Position numbers and translations under genes: made by a program. This document shows, one piece after another, positions 12,043-24,278 of a DNA stretch of 64,000 nt. Position 1 is the first letter of the stretch, and every line of letters starts with the position of its first letter. Below the pieces are notes generated by a model. The model made no database searches. It was not told the DNA's origin and saw nothing but the letters and a program-made list of their open reading frames with translations. Source of the stretch: Mucidula mucida (lineage: Eukaryota; Basidiomycota; Agaricomycetes; Agaricales; Physalacriaceae); contig JADNYV010000162.1 of assembly GCA_015501055.1 (NCBI GenBank), forward strand, positions 20,034 through 84,033, in the 5' to 3' direction.

Positions 12043-13943
12043 GAAGGGGCGATTAAAGCTAGGCTGGATTTCTACTTGCTTTATATTATAAATTTCACAA
12101 AGGGATCAGTCAAGGATAGTTTGAAAGGCATCTTTATGTTAGAGATTAAAAGGCGTGATAAGTATCAGCCTGTGAAAGGGAACAGAGGTGGGAGAGAGAC
12201 TCTAGAATATAGAAGCGCCACTGTCTTAGAAAGAAAACTTTTGATCAGACCATTAGTCGAATTCGGAAAAGAGGTGAGCCTACTAATTTCGCCGCAACGA
12301 TGGCAGGACCTTCGGGTCTCGTCCCTTCTCCCCTACTATGTCTTCCTCTGCGTCTATTTCTCTAAGCTAGCAAACACCCTTCCCTCTGACAGCATTCTAA
12401 GACGACCCTCGTGATCCTCTCTAACGCCTTCTAGCGCTGCGGGCTGTAAGGTCACGCTTATTTCTCGGTCATTCCTTCGTGGTCCTACTCACAGCGCCAT
12501 GCAGTTTCTCGATCCAAATGCCGTCCGGTCACCGAAGCAAACTTGTGTTCAAACTCCCATAATCAATTGGTTCAGCATGTACTCACTGTCGTTCCGCCGT
12601 CACCGAATAGTCGTCCTCTGAAAAACGTTTGACATCACCAATGGTCTCATCTATTAGATATACCAGCAACGCGATTGAGACAACGTTCATTCGAGGCAGC
12701 ATGGTTAGAAGTGTTGCCAATAGGAGATGGTCCTGTATTCGCGTGTTGTCCTCGTCTATTGATAACCGCAATAATAAGTACGTTTTCTTCGTTTTCTGCT
12801 TCACAGCTGTTGATTTTTTCCAGGCATCGCAGATACAGAGCCAACCCTCCCTCGACCACCCACTTCACAACTACTTCAGCACTGGCAGCTGTGCAGCAAC
12901 AGCAATGGCGGTCGCTTCCACGATGACACTTCCTCCATCCATGATGCTTCCCATATCCCCCTCGCTGGTGAGGTGCCTTGGGAGGTTCGACTCCTCCGAG
13001 GGGGAATCATACACCTCTTATCCACTCAGCCTATGTCCTACGGCCATGTTCTCACGTCGTGCACGCTTCCAGTCGTTTTTCTTTCTCAGGATCCTCCGCT
13101 CTACATTCGTACATGTACGTTAAACAATCCTTGTTGAATTTCCTCGAATGAACGCTCATCCTCTCTTCTCGAGCAGGGGCTAGAAGAACTCGACTTCCCT
13201 ACACGTGCGGCTCACGACCCTAAAGTTCTCACATGAATCAGGAAAAGAGTACGGCAACGAAGATGGGATCAAGACGTCGTACAGGCCACCGGGAGGATAC
13301 TGATTTGTCCAATGGGATCCTTGAACTTGCGACTCTTCAACGACCGAGGCGCCTCGCCTGAGCGATACGGTTATCCTCGTCCGTAGTGGTGGTGATCGAG
13401 TAATACGTGCACCGGTTTGGCAGAGTCCTGATAACGGCAGTCGACGCATTCGTCTGCGTCAGGAGCCAAGCATCGCGTCGTGGTCGCAGAAGTAAAGGCA
13501 GAGAGTTAAGATAATCCGTCGTTATCACCATCGTCGAACGGGCTAGCGCCTTCTGACATGTCGTCAGAGCCTGCTGTTGATGATTCGTTAGGTGGTTATC
13601 GGATTTGCAGATCACTGACCGTTCTAAAATCTGCGTGCTGTGTTGCTTAAGGATAAGAATATTATTCAGGCTCTGTGTACTAATGACTTACATGTGGTTT
13701 TGGACAATGTGAGTCTGAACTAGCCGCCGGCGATGAATATGGAGATTTTGCGCGACGAGGTCTTCCCTGGCGCTTTCGATTAGGGAAATTCAAAGTCGAC
13801 TGGGACTGAGTATTCAGTCTGAACCGCGAAACACACCGACTTCTTATGACCTGCATGCCCATTATCCAGCTGGAGAGCGCTTCCGCCCCAGATGCACTAA
13901 TTGATTTTGAAAGTGAGTTGAACTGGTCGCGCGCGAGAAACAG
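12043..13943. other. Region with unrecognised open frames
   Basis: A plus-strand frame runs from 12629 to 13123 (164 codons). A more gene-like reading in another frame spans about 12840-13110 (NGGRFHDD..., GEVPWEVRLLRGG, TLPVVFLSQDPP). Neither is recognised and no start or splice chain is secure. Minus-strand frames at 13180-13615 are also unassigned. Possibly a host gene fragment. Confidence 0.3.
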
Positions 13944-15235
13944 ATGTCGGGCCAGCGGAGTATCTCGGAGATTTCTGATAGTCTGTCTGGTCTGATCAGT
14001 GTCTGGCCAACAGCGAAGAAACCCGTGTCTACCGTTCCTACAGCAGATGCCCCGCTGAAGGCAAGCGACGGCCCAAGCTCAGGCGGGCGACTTCACGTGC
14101 CGTCGCGTTGGATACCTCAGAGTGAACCACTAGTAATTGTGGAGGAGGCTGAGCCTTCGGAGCGTCCCCTATCAGATGTGAATCTTCGAGATGAGGAAAG
14201 ATCTGACCCTCGGAGTCGTTTTGATGACATCAAATGCAGGTAATGAGGTGAGGAAGAGATGTTCAAGTTCGAATTTGACCAGTCATCCTGTTTGCAACTT
14301 CTGGATTGTGGAACTCCCCGCAGACGGCCCAGTTCAAGGTGAATAGGCAAATAATTCTGTTTCTGGATCTGGCACTAGAGCCTGAGAAGGAAGATCCTGT
14401 GGACGATCCGTTGGCATCAACATTCCAATTTGTGGTCAAGTAGTCCTACGCGTCCAGCTAATGCTACGCTGTCGTCAGCGGTTCCTTCACGGATGGAGAT
14501 GATCAGCAGCCCGGAAATCCTGCTGGGCCATCGGTGACAGCCAGAACGAGCAAAGAAAGTCAGCCAAATACACCCGAAGGAGTCAATCACCAAGCTGAGC
14601 CCAAGGCAAGAGACACGAAATCTCTCCGAAAACGTAGCATTCTCCAAGTCGAAGATAACTGACGTGGCGACGTCAATAACACTGTTATTATTAAGTAAGA
14701 GTCCGCTCAAATTAAGACAAGAATGCCTACCATTCGAATCTACTGGATTCTTGCCTTACAGGTCAACTCGCAGTAGTAACAGCATCAACATGATGCTAAC
14801 AAAACGGCGTACCTCGCAGTTCAGTCATTTTCCGTGTCCTGATATAATATGACTGAATCAATGGAACAGGCAACAAGAGCAGTTGAGGGCTTACTCAGAT
14901 TCACGGTCTTCACGCGGCATTGAAAACCTGTCAATGGTCAGCATTTTTTCATCGCCATCACAAGAAGATGAAGACTTGCCCGTGGAAAAGCCTCACGAAG
15001 CCTCACGACTTGACGGTGGTCGACCCAGCCTTTCAGATGAGTTGGTCAATGATGAAGCGCAGATATATCACTGAGTTCTATGGTAAGAAGGGAGGAGAGC
15101 TGGCCAGCAGTCAGCCTGGAGAAGAACTCGAAATCAAGCTGACATACTTCGTCCTCGGCTACAAGGGCATTCCGACTATCATCCTACCAAAGCGTACGAC
15201 GCTCAGCTCGTCAAGAACGTGGTGTCACCGTGTCA
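13944..15235 (+). CDS. Hypothetical protein, N-terminal low-complexity part (partial)
   Basis: An open frame starts with ATG at 13944 (MSGQRSISEISDSLSG...) and is rich in Ser, Pro, Glu and Asp for 99 residues. It ends at a plausible donor (GTAATGAG near 14239). Further polar coding-like pieces follow on the same strand, for example TARTSKESQPNTPEG near 14537 and SDSRSSRGIENLSMVS near 14891, separated by intron-like gaps. I do not recognise it. It could be the first half of the gene whose last part lies at 16686-17642, now split by the inserted element at 15.24 kb, but I could not connect the pieces in one frame. Confidence 0.35.
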
Positions 15236-15676
15236 GTCCCGGACTAGGGATCCGAACCGTAACCGTATACGGTTACGGCCGTATGCTTTACGGTGCATTA
15301 CGGTCTGAAGCCGTCCCGGACCCGTAACCGTAAAGATGCCTTCAAGACCACTTACGGTACGGTTACAGGTAACCGTTACGGCGTCCATACGGGTGGGGGA
15401 TTGGACTCTGGAGGCCGTGGTACGCCATCCAGACAATGAGGATTAGTTGGGGTAGCGATCTGAGGCCAAGAGAGGTACGTGGAATGGCTACAGCACGCTG
15501 TGGGGCATGATCTGGCGACGCCACACTGGTACGGGCACCTGCCACCCGTAACCCGTACCGGTCCCGTAACCGTATGGGGGCGTGTCACCAAGGCATACGG
15601 GACGGTACGGGTACCCGTACAACCCGTAACCGTAAGCCGTATTGTACGGTTACGGTGCGGATCCCTATCCCGGACA
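15235..15676. mobile_element. Non-autonomous TIR element (MITE-like) built of CCGTAACCGTA motifs
   Basis: The ends are inverted repeats: CCGGACTAGGGATCCG at about 15239 and, on the opposite strand, CCGGGATAGGGATCCG ending at about 15674 (14 of 16 identical). They extend inward as ACCGTAACCGTA on both sides. The interior is packed with further CCGTAACCGTA, CCGTATACGG and GTACGGGTACCCGTAC palindromes. At about 440 bp with no coding capacity it fits a miniature inverted-repeat element. A clear target duplication was not found. It sits between coding-like pieces of the 13.9-17.6 kb gene region. Confidence 0.7.
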
Positions 15677-15825
15677 AGTTGCACAAGGTGTCAGTCGGGA
15701 AATCTAAACGGGAAAATGGAGCGCGAGGATACAGGATGAATATATGACCGTGAAGTCACCGTCGATCTGAACTACAGATTGGTTGGCTCCGTGAAATGAT
15801 CGAAAGAATATTTGAGGCACGAACC

Positions 15826-16185
15826 TTATAAGGCTCGAATCAACGAACCCAAGAGCATAGTATTGTCGGCATAGGCAGAGAAAGTGCCCATGGTGCATGT
15901 CCAAGAGTTCTTGATGTCGTAGCCTTGTGAAGTCGCGCAGACTTCACAGGGTTGTGTTCCAAGTGTGGCGTTACTAAGTTCCCAGAATCCGTCGTTATTA
16001 TCGCAGTGAGAAGCGAGGAATGCGAGCGCATTTGATGCCACGGCTCCGTTCTTCATATTTTGAACCACAAAAGGAGTCGAATTGCCCAATCCAGAGACAC
16101 CGAAGCCGCGACGCGTCGCTGATACGAGCAATGTCATTTCAGGATAAACGTGATGGTGGAAGGAAGGTAACTTGGTAGGTGTCAA
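15826..16185 (-). CDS. Unrecognised protein fragment
   Basis: A 119-codon open frame on the minus strand has sensible composition (LVSATRRGFGVSGLGNST, ALAFLASHCDNNDGFWELS, PCEVCATSQGYDIKNSW). Three cysteines in its second half suggest a secreted or disulphide-containing protein. A short phrase (CAGTGAGAAGCGAGGAA) is shared with 2327-2343, so related debris exists elsewhere. I cannot name the family. It runs opposite to the surrounding hypothetical gene and directly follows the MITE, so it is probably inserted debris. Confidence 0.35.
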   Translation of the reverse strand: MTPTKLPSFHHHVYPEMTLLVSATRRGFGVSGLGNSTPFVVQNMKNGAVASNALAFLASHCDNNDGFWELSNATLGTQPCEVCATSQGYDIKNSWTCTMGTFSAYADNTMLLGSLIRAL

Positions 16186-16685
16186 CCTGCCGGATTCAGA
16201 TGATCGCTGGTAAGTCCGTTTTCCAACTCAGGGTAATGAAGCTCATAACTCCTCTAGACTTTCATTCCGCAAGACACTACACTTTTCACTAGTACGCGCT
16301 GGAAGAACTTGGACCCCTTCATAAGTGTCTGCGGTTATTTCGATGGTAGTGGTAGTCTGATCGGTGTCATAGATTTCAGGTATTTCCAAGATAGGCTCTA
16401 ATGTTGAAGAGGAACGTGGCGATGTTGGTTGGAGGAACGGACCGGGTTCCTGTAAATTATGTAAGCGGAGTTTCTTTCATTGTTCAGAAACTTTCATTCT
16501 GATATCATGAACCAGGTATGAGCTGCAGGAATCCAAAGCTTCTCCAATTGATTCTTGGTCTAGCGGATACTAGAGGATCAATCAAGTTGTCGGACCCATC
16601 CACTTGAGGATCTTATCAGTAACCTACAAACGGGCAAGAGAGCATTTCATTAAATCTATTGCGACTCAACTGATTTCTCGGAATC

Positions 16686-17642
16686 TTGCCTGAAGAGCTC
16701 CACTCAGAACGCACAGCGCGTACGCATCTTGACCAACTCCTTCGATATCGACTTGCTGAATTGGAAGAAGCAAGAGCTTTTTTGACATTGAGCTCTTCTG
16801 TATCGGACCAAGATATCAAGGACTTGGTCATTCAGTTGAATCAGGAGGTCTACCAACTTTCCGCATCCATGATCGATAAATTCACATTCTCCTCTGTCCA
16901 ACACGTCAGTAGCAGTCGCAAACCTGATCTACTGGGGCAGCGCCTTGAGGCGCTCCTCCGACGTATGAAGGATCACCCTGATGTACTAGATGTTCTTCGA
17001 GGCTTCGCTATTCAGGAGAGCCTGCTACGTATATGTGCCGGTATTATCATGGCATGGAGTATGCGGCCAAAGCTAAGCACGGCATTGGGAAAGCTGAGTG
17101 GCGATATCTACGCTACTAGTACGTCCCATAAGCTTACAATTTGTTCTACGCTTATAATCAGATGATCCACGGGTTGCCGCACGCTGGCGCGCTCTAACGC
17201 GCGCGCAATCCAAATACAAGGATCCAGAGGCGGTTGTATCCTTTGCCGTGGACGTAATCATCCGCGACTTGGCTCCTGTCCTTTCATTTCTGGGCGCCTT
17301 TGGCGAGAGTGATGAGAGCCATTTACTCGCACTGCGAGACACCTATGCTAATCGAATTCAATATCTTGCACGTGCAGCAATTCAACTGGATCGGGCCATG
17401 TACGAGGACCACGTGGAATCTCAACTTGAGCTGGCAGTTGTGGACCAAAGTCAGCACTTTGAGGTCTCTTTGATGGAGGAATTCGACCAGGACTTTTCAT
17501 CCTTAATCATGGAAAACATAGATAACAATGAGTATCCGGAGGACGGGATTATCTGTATGTACGAGCTAGGTTTGCGAGATACATGTGGCGTCATATTTCT
17601 GAAACCTGTAGTTGTCCGTATAAACTCAGGCCGTAGTGGCAT
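16686..17642 (+). CDS. Agaricomycete-type hypothetical protein, C-terminal part
   Basis: Two exons join across the intron GTACGTCCC...AATCAG (about 17120-17162). The reading continues as RVAARWRALTRAQSKYKDPE into DVIIRDLAPVLSFLGAF. The product is mostly helical and acidic, about 300 residues (MPEELHSERTARTHLDQLL... to ...LGLRDTCGVIFLKPVVV). From memory this layout (helical region, a WRALTR segment, then an acidic stretch and CTTDLGLR-like end) occurs in a large family of uncharacterised mushroom proteins. No catalytic motif is visible. The true start is unknown and probably lies upstream, perhaps in the 13.9-15.2 kb region. Confidence 0.5.
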
Positions 17643-17717
17643 GAATCAGTAGACAGGCCAAGGGGGTATAGATATTCATGCACAATGCATAGTAGCCAAG
17701 TTCTTTCAAGCAGTCTC

Positions 17718-18314
17718 TTACGACTCGGTTGCAACGTTTTCACCCTGAAGGAAATTTGCGCAACACCAGCACGCGAGAACATCGAGAACATCGAGATGAG
17801 CCTGTAGACCAGCGCGGGATTCGGAAATAATAACCAAGTTGTCGGCATGTTCGAGGTGAGATACATGAACGCCCCGCAGACACGCGTCATCTGGTCTGTC
17901 CGGTAGTTGGAAAGTACAGAGGAAGATGTTCCACAAGGTCGGCGACACGGGATCGCCCATGAGGACACCATACAAGGACTTATAATCCTCAGAGATCCCG
18001 CCGCGGACCTTCACAACATATATCATTTTCGCGTACAGCACTGTGCGTACCCAGTATATTCCAGGCAACCCAGCGTCTGCGAGTTTGAGCCAGAGCGAGG
18101 CATGGTTCATTCCAGCGAACACGTTAGAAATCTCTAGGAACTCAACATATAATGTTTTGTCCCTCGACCGGGCCTGTTCTATCAGCGTCCGCAGGGCAAA
18201 GATGTTGATTATGTACGGCGTTCGACAAGGGCCGGATGACGGGACCGGCGATCCGAGCAGCACTTGATCGCTGTTCGGAGCTTCTCTCTGAGTCTTCCAC
18301 CCAACTTCTACCAA
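17718..18314 (-). pseudogene. Dead LINE-type (non-LTR) reverse transcriptase fragment
   Basis: The frame reads ...LRTLIEQARSRDKTLYVEFLEISNVF...LWLKLADAGLPG...GVLMGDPVSPTLWNIFL...VSHLEHADNLVII. This order matches RT motifs 2, A, B and C of basidiomycete LINE-like elements, where motif A is usually YVxFxDLxNAF and motif C xADD. Here the motif A aspartate is Glu/Ser-replaced (FLEISN) and the second motif C aspartate is Asn (ADN). The metal-binding triad is lost and the enzyme must be inactive. No endonuclease or RNase H domain is seen nearby, and the frame ends abruptly at both sides. It is a truncated 5'-deleted copy. Confidence 0.8.
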
Positions 18315-20186
18315 CCATCACCACAGTGCCGTCCCCTTCTCCTATACATCCTCTCCCCTGTTGTAGTGACTGCCCTCCTTGTCTACCAGACGCATAATAC
18401 CGCCGTGTAAGCCCTGCCAAAGCAGGCAGCACTTTTTTATTCCAGCGCCATCGACAGAGCAAGTGTCACGCAGAGCATAGTCTCGCTGCATGCGATAGAC
18501 AGCGGGGAAGGAGAAATAGACACTCACTTCGTTAGACGAGCAGCACTGGGTGGGTTCTCTTTTTTTTCATCATATATTCACGCTCAGTCGGTTTTCAAGA
18601 ATCCGAACAGCGAGCAAATGCTGTGATGACTGCTGTTCCTCTGGCGCCTTCAAACCAACGATGAAAGAGGCGAACTCGATGGCGCAGTTATCCCATCAGC
18701 TAGACTGGCTTTTTGGGACATCGACTCTTTCTACATGTTTCGCATGCTCATCTTGCACGGGAATTCGACTCGTCCTTCACCATACTACTTCGGCATATCC
18801 TTCCGCCCTCTCTGGACTGAACGCCGCCGCCGACCATATTGGACCCGGTCGTACAGACTCGCCACGCAAACCTTTTGCTAGACCTCGAATAGGCCGTTCG
18901 GGCCAAGTTCGGGCTTTGCTTCCAACTTACACGGTTCGTGCCGCTGCTCCTTCTTAGCCTGCCCGACTCCCAATCTTGACTATAGACACGGACCAACCCC
19001 GCCGTGAACTCAGGCTCGGGACTATGTCCTTCGATGACCTTGCCCGCCAGTCGCCGCTCACCCAGGGTCTACTTTCTCAAGTCGTAAGTCCCCATGTCCA
19101 TTCGTTCTTCAAGCTCTCCCGACACTTCCAAACAGATCTTGGAATGATACTCGCCTTGTGTACGCCATTCGGGGGCGTTGTCGTCATGACGCGTCCTGTC
19201 TCATTTGGCTTCACGCCGGAAGGAGACGACACCTTTACTTGGAACTGGTGTGGGACGTTGTCTTCGTAACTTGTCCATTCCCATTCAACTTCGCCTCGGT
19301 GGAAGCACGAAGACGTCACTTGGGACGTTCTATTCCATTTTTCTTACCACTGTCATATTCATTTTGGGTGGGATGAGGGGCGCGGTGTTTAGATAGCGTG
19401 TCATATCTCGAAAGGTAAGGGGCTCTACCGGGCATACATGGAGGGCTGGATTGTCTTGCGTGTCAACCAGCCACTGATACGAGGACTAGGATGACAGGAC
19501 AATAATGCGACGACACCGATGACAACGTGATAACGACGCAGTCGACAAGATGTTTGCTGTCCCCGTTCCGCAGCTGTTATTTACCCTTGCCTTGTTTCAA
19601 GGTTGTACGCACTATCTATGATTACTATATCTGCTTCGTATTTACATGCTTGTTGTATTTACATGCCTGTTTGCCTACCATGCACAATAATACTTTTGAA
19701 TCACCTGAACCTCTGAAAATACAAATATTTTAGGCTTCGACAACACCGTTATCTCTAAGAGGCTGCGGCAGCGAGTTTCAAGGATTTTGTACAAGCAAGG
19801 CATGTGATCCGGATTCTTTGGCTCACATTTTGGATGGCCTAAGGGCCTCAGGTATAATTTACCTGACTCCGAATCCAAATCCGACCCTGTGACGTGTTGC
19901 TTGCTTGTCTAGAGCAATTCAGTACAGGTGCGTCGCATTGGTTGTTTATTGTGTTCTTAATTCCTATATCTCGTTTATACAGGCTATAGAATGATGGATG
20001 AGAAACCAAAGCGGGGAAAGCGCGTATCTCACTGCCAATGTGAGACATATTGCGCGTCTTTGACCTATCAGGATCCGATTTACAGCGACTGGAAACACGG
20101 ATGTTCTTCCACGTAGCTGCATACCAGGACCACAAACTGTTCCAGAAGAGGTTGGACGGTGAAAAGGGGCTAATAGCGCGCCATCC
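18315..20186. other. Intergenic and upstream region of the CACTA gene
   Basis: 18.3-19.4 kb holds short plus-strand frames without recognisable domains. Near 20008 a plus-strand ATG opens MMDEKPKRGKRVSHCQCETYC, a Cys cluster of the type that starts Tnp2 transposases (CxCxxC). It then runs through DPIYSDWKHG. In another frame FHVAAYQDHKLFQKRLDGE continues it. This probably is the real N-terminus of the transposase, with a lost base near 20098. No clear CACTA terminal repeat was found upstream. Confidence 0.45.
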
Positions 20187-23100
20187 ATGCAGTCTTCCAA
20201 TGTCCCAACCGTCTCCTTTTCCCATATGGCTGACCCTGCCATTGGTACGGGCTTAGAGTCTCGTGTGGACGGTATTCAACAACGGCTGGAGACAGTGGTT
20301 GAGTGGCGTCTGACCTTTGTCAATGCTGGAACAGCAGATGCCCCACCCTTTTCTTATCGTGACATTAGACGCTTAGACGATGAGGAGCAGGACTTTTTCG
20401 GCCTGGTGATTGAGGATCCTTGTAATCGGGACTTTCTGGAGATCGAGGGGCGGCTATATGAGGCATTGCTAGCCTTGCATCACTTAGAAGCGTCCGGCGC
20501 TACAGTGGATGTCTTGAAATCCCGAGTTACGAATCTACTACTGAAAATGGGCGCCGTCAAGGAGTCAGAATGGCGGCGTGTTTATCAGACATCGGCGCAT
20601 ACGTTCAACTCTGGTGTGTTGTTTAAGACATGTTTTTCGCTCAAATTCTCATTTTGCTTAGACAAGTACTTTCTTCCCTATCCACCACGTCCAGACCCTG
20701 TTCGCATCTTCTCCTTTGCACTACTTATCGTCCGGTACTTTTTCAACATGCCGATCCGTGCTATAAGGCTCCTCACAACTGGTTACAATGAAGCTCTGAA
20801 GGCTGACCATGCGGACGCTGCTCAACTACCCAAAGATCCTTCCACACTCGTCTCCGATTATCGGTTACAACCGGAAACTAGCACGTTCCTATGCTGTCCG
20901 GATTGCTGTAGGCTATATCCTCTCCCTCGTGCACCGAACGACCCGCCTACATGCATGCACCAGGACACCCCGGGATCGCGAATGTGTGGAGCGCCGCTCT
21001 GGAAGGAACGTGAAGTAAAACAACGGACGGTCACTAGTCCCATCTTGAAGTACGATCATCGCTCCTTCAAAGATTGGTTGGCCCGATTACTGGCTGTACC
21101 CGGGATGGAGGAACATCTAGAGGCGTACAAACGATGTCAGAAGGAGAATATCATGGATGACATTTGGCAGTCACCGTTCTGGTGGGACTGGAAGGATCAG
21201 GATGGAATACGCTCGTTCATGGGCTCCGCGCTTGGAGATGAACTGAGACTTTTATTTGGCCTGGGAATGGATGGATTCAATCCATTTCAATCAAAAGAGT
21301 CTAAACAGGTTAGTGCGACATTAACATTGGGTGAATAGTCATGACTGTTTTCCAGGTTCGATCGTCCACAGCTATATACCTCGTTTGCCTAAATCTCCCC
21401 CCCATTTGCGCTACCTGCCGGAGAATATCTATCTTGTTGGAGTTATTCCCGGCCATCCATCTACGTATCGCGTCAACAACTTCTTGGATCTCTTAGTTGA
21501 CGATTTTCTTGAATTCTGGCAAGGTGTTTTCTTCACGCGCACTGATCAGATGCCACATGGACGTAATGTACGCGCCGCGATTGCCCTTGTTATCTGTGAT
21601 ATGTTGGCAGCACGACAGGTCGGCGGCTTCAGCAGTTCCACTTCATCGCGCTTCTGCACCTCATGTGCGCTTCCTATACAAAATATCGATAACATCGACA
21701 AATCGTCCTGGCCTAAGCGCAATTGGGAGGAGATGCGGGCGGCTGCCGCTGAATGGGAGGGAGCTGAAACGGACAGTCAAAGGGAGAGGATATTCAAAGC
21801 CTCCTTCATGCGATGGTCTTCTCTAAACCGTCTACCGTACTGGAATGCTGTCAAGGGTGTAGTTCCTGACGAAATGCACTTTGGGCCACTGGGCATGTTC
21901 CAAGAGCATTGTCGAGTGATATGGGGTATCAACGTCAAGGTGGACGGCGGGGATGGAACTGCTCCGGATATTGGTATTGTTCGGCCATCGGACAAAGAAC
22001 TTCTCAGAGCTCTGGAAATCATCAACAGCCTCAGTCTAGATTCGGGTACAGAGGCATGTATCAAGCGCATAGAGGGCTTGGGCCGCGAAGCGTTGATAGC
22101 TATCTGCTTCGATAATGATCTGCCCTTTGGTGGAAGGAAAGGCGCATTGGCACGCACAATCCACAGCTTCGTATGTCTTACAGTATTTCTTTGCATCACC
22201 AACTAACTCTAATTTAGAGGCGTGAGCATCCGCATGCTCGATTACAACTGAAGCATTCGGAATCATCAGACAATCCCATACACTCAGTTCCCGCCCCAAC
22301 TGCTGATAACAAAGATGGCGAAGACACTGACGAGGATGAGGGCGCCAGAACCACCTCAGAACTTGGAACGTCCGCCTTTCCCACTGAACCCAGCGATGCC
22401 TCTACCTCCCCTGCTCCCTCAAATTTCATCTTTGGCACGCAGCGCGATCCACGTGATCAGAGAGGCAAGTTCACCTTGGGACCGGGCAGAGAGCCTATCC
22501 CTGAACATGTTCGTCTAAAGAAGATAGACGACTGGAAGGAGAAGTTCAGGAAGGGGGTGCTTGGTAAATCGATATTGGCGACAAAGTTTAGCAAAGACGA
22601 ACTGCGGGATTGGTGCACGGAACTGAATATACACTTTCATCCGAGCGATAGGAAGCCCGACTTGGTGGAGCGATTATACGAATACGTGCGTGGATTCAAT
22701 TTTCAAGGCAATTGTCATTAAATATCACGTCAGATGGGCGACAATGCGGTGCCCGATCACCCAACTCACGTCTTGGGCAAATCTCTCATGTTAGAGGTTC
22801 GAAAGGATATCGAGGCGTCTAAGTTTCCTCTTGGGATCAACAAGGCTCCGTTAACTTGGGGAACCCCAGGTCGCGGAAAACTGAGCGCTGATGCTTGGAA
22901 CGTCGTCTGCACCATTCACTTGGTTATTACTCTTATTCGGATATGGGGCTATACTCCGGGCGAGGAAGGACCGAGACGGCGGTTCATGCTCCACAACTTC
23001 CTCGATCTTGTGAATGCTGTTCTTATGGCCAGTAATCGGCGCTCCTCTGGAGCACATGCACAGTCTTTCTACGATCACGGTCATCGCTACCTGCAAAAAG

Positions 23101-24278
23101 TTACAGAACTCTACAGGAACTTTAATATCAAACCTGTACAGCACGTAGCCCTTCATTTTGGCGACTTTTTAGAAACGATGGGTCCATCACATGCTTATCG
23201 AACTCCAGGATTCGAACGTATGAACTATACGATGCAGATGACGAATACCAATAAGCATCATGGTGCGTGTGTATCTTACACGTACTAGTTGACACTACTA
23301 ACTGGATGCATTTACTAGGTGAAATCGAAAAGTCTTTCTTGCATCATAATGCTGAAGCAGCAGCTCTTGCCGCGCTGCTTCGGACTAAATCTGATGTTAC
23401 TTCGAAGGCGCAGTCCCTCATAGAGCAATACGAAGAGCTCCGAACTGAGCAAAATCTAGGTTTACGAATGCTCAGTGAAGACGTTCAGGCTATGGATGGG
23501 GCGCACGGCCAACATATAGTTGTACCTATCGACGACTCTTTGCGCATCATTTTACAGTCGCACTCTCCGACCTTGGGTACGCTATCCCATATCGTGCGGT
23601 TCCCAAAAGTTATCATCGATAGCTGGGAGTATGCATGTTCGATACAAAACGCGTCTGGTACCCAAGCTCTGATCAACCATCCTTCTAATGGTGGTGTTTC
23701 CCCCCGAGCTGGTCACATTACCGATATCCTGCGAACTCCATTAGGAGAAATCCTCTTGATATATCGTTTATTCCAGACGAAGGACGCCTTGCCATACGAT
23801 ATGTATCGCGAGTTAGGTCAAGGCTTCCTTACCAAGCGAAGCGATGAAGAGGCACTGTATATTGCTGGCAGAGATGCAGTGCTCTGCGCCTGTGTAGTGA
23901 CCGAGATGGAGATACAGACATATGAGGTCTTGCATATTCTTCCACGCAGCTTTGTGAGCGCCTTATCTGTTGAGCGTGCTGAATAATGGCTAATATCATT
24001 AGAAAATGGCGCCCATCTCCTTGAACAGTTTTCCTAACCTGCCACCACCTCCTCCCACATTGCCGAACCCTAAAAAACGAAGGAACAACGATGATGATGA
24101 TGATGTTGACGATGACGATGTTGACGATGACAACGGCTCTCGAAAACGTCGTCGGGGGAATTGGGGTACATCCCTTCAAATTCGCGGAGAAAAGGGTAGA
24201 AGTTCCACTGCAGGATCTCATCTAGGCGTACGTCGGAGCAAAAGATTGAATGAGCAACGCAAAGAACGAGACAGCTAA
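20187..24278 (+). CDS. tnp2: CACTA (EnSpm/CMC) Tnp2-like transposase, almost complete
   Basis: Exons 20187-20613, 20662-21308, 21356-22170, 22218-22685, 22734-23262, 23319-23953 and 24003-24278 join with consistent phases, giving about 1265 residues. Family marks in order: zinc-ribbon cysteines (CCPDCC...CMHQD...CGAPL), GLGMDGFNPF, YLVCLNLPP then HLRYLPENIYLVGVIPG, NFLDLLVDDFLEFW, the Cys pair FCTSCA, RWSSLNRLPYW with VPDEMHFGPLGM, then GKLSADAWNVVCTIHL and FERMNYTMQM...EKSFLHHNAEA. The C-terminus is acidic (DDDDDVDDDD) followed by KRRR-type nuclear signals. One C is missing in the run 21397-21403 (7 present, 8 needed), shifting the frame in the most conserved block; this may be a real mutation or an assembly error. 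The first exon near 20008 also seems frame-shifted. Terminal repeats were not found, so autonomy is doubtful. Confidence 0.85.

Noticed and set aside
12981..12997. GGAGG-TTCGACT-CCTCC, a perfect tRNA T-arm
   Set aside because: No acceptor, D or anticodon arm fits within 80 bp upstream, and a coding-like frame (GEVPWEVRLLRGG) runs through it.
24080..24140. GATGAT microsatellite
   Set aside because: It lies in frame in the last CACTA exon and encodes an acidic stretch typical before nuclear signals.
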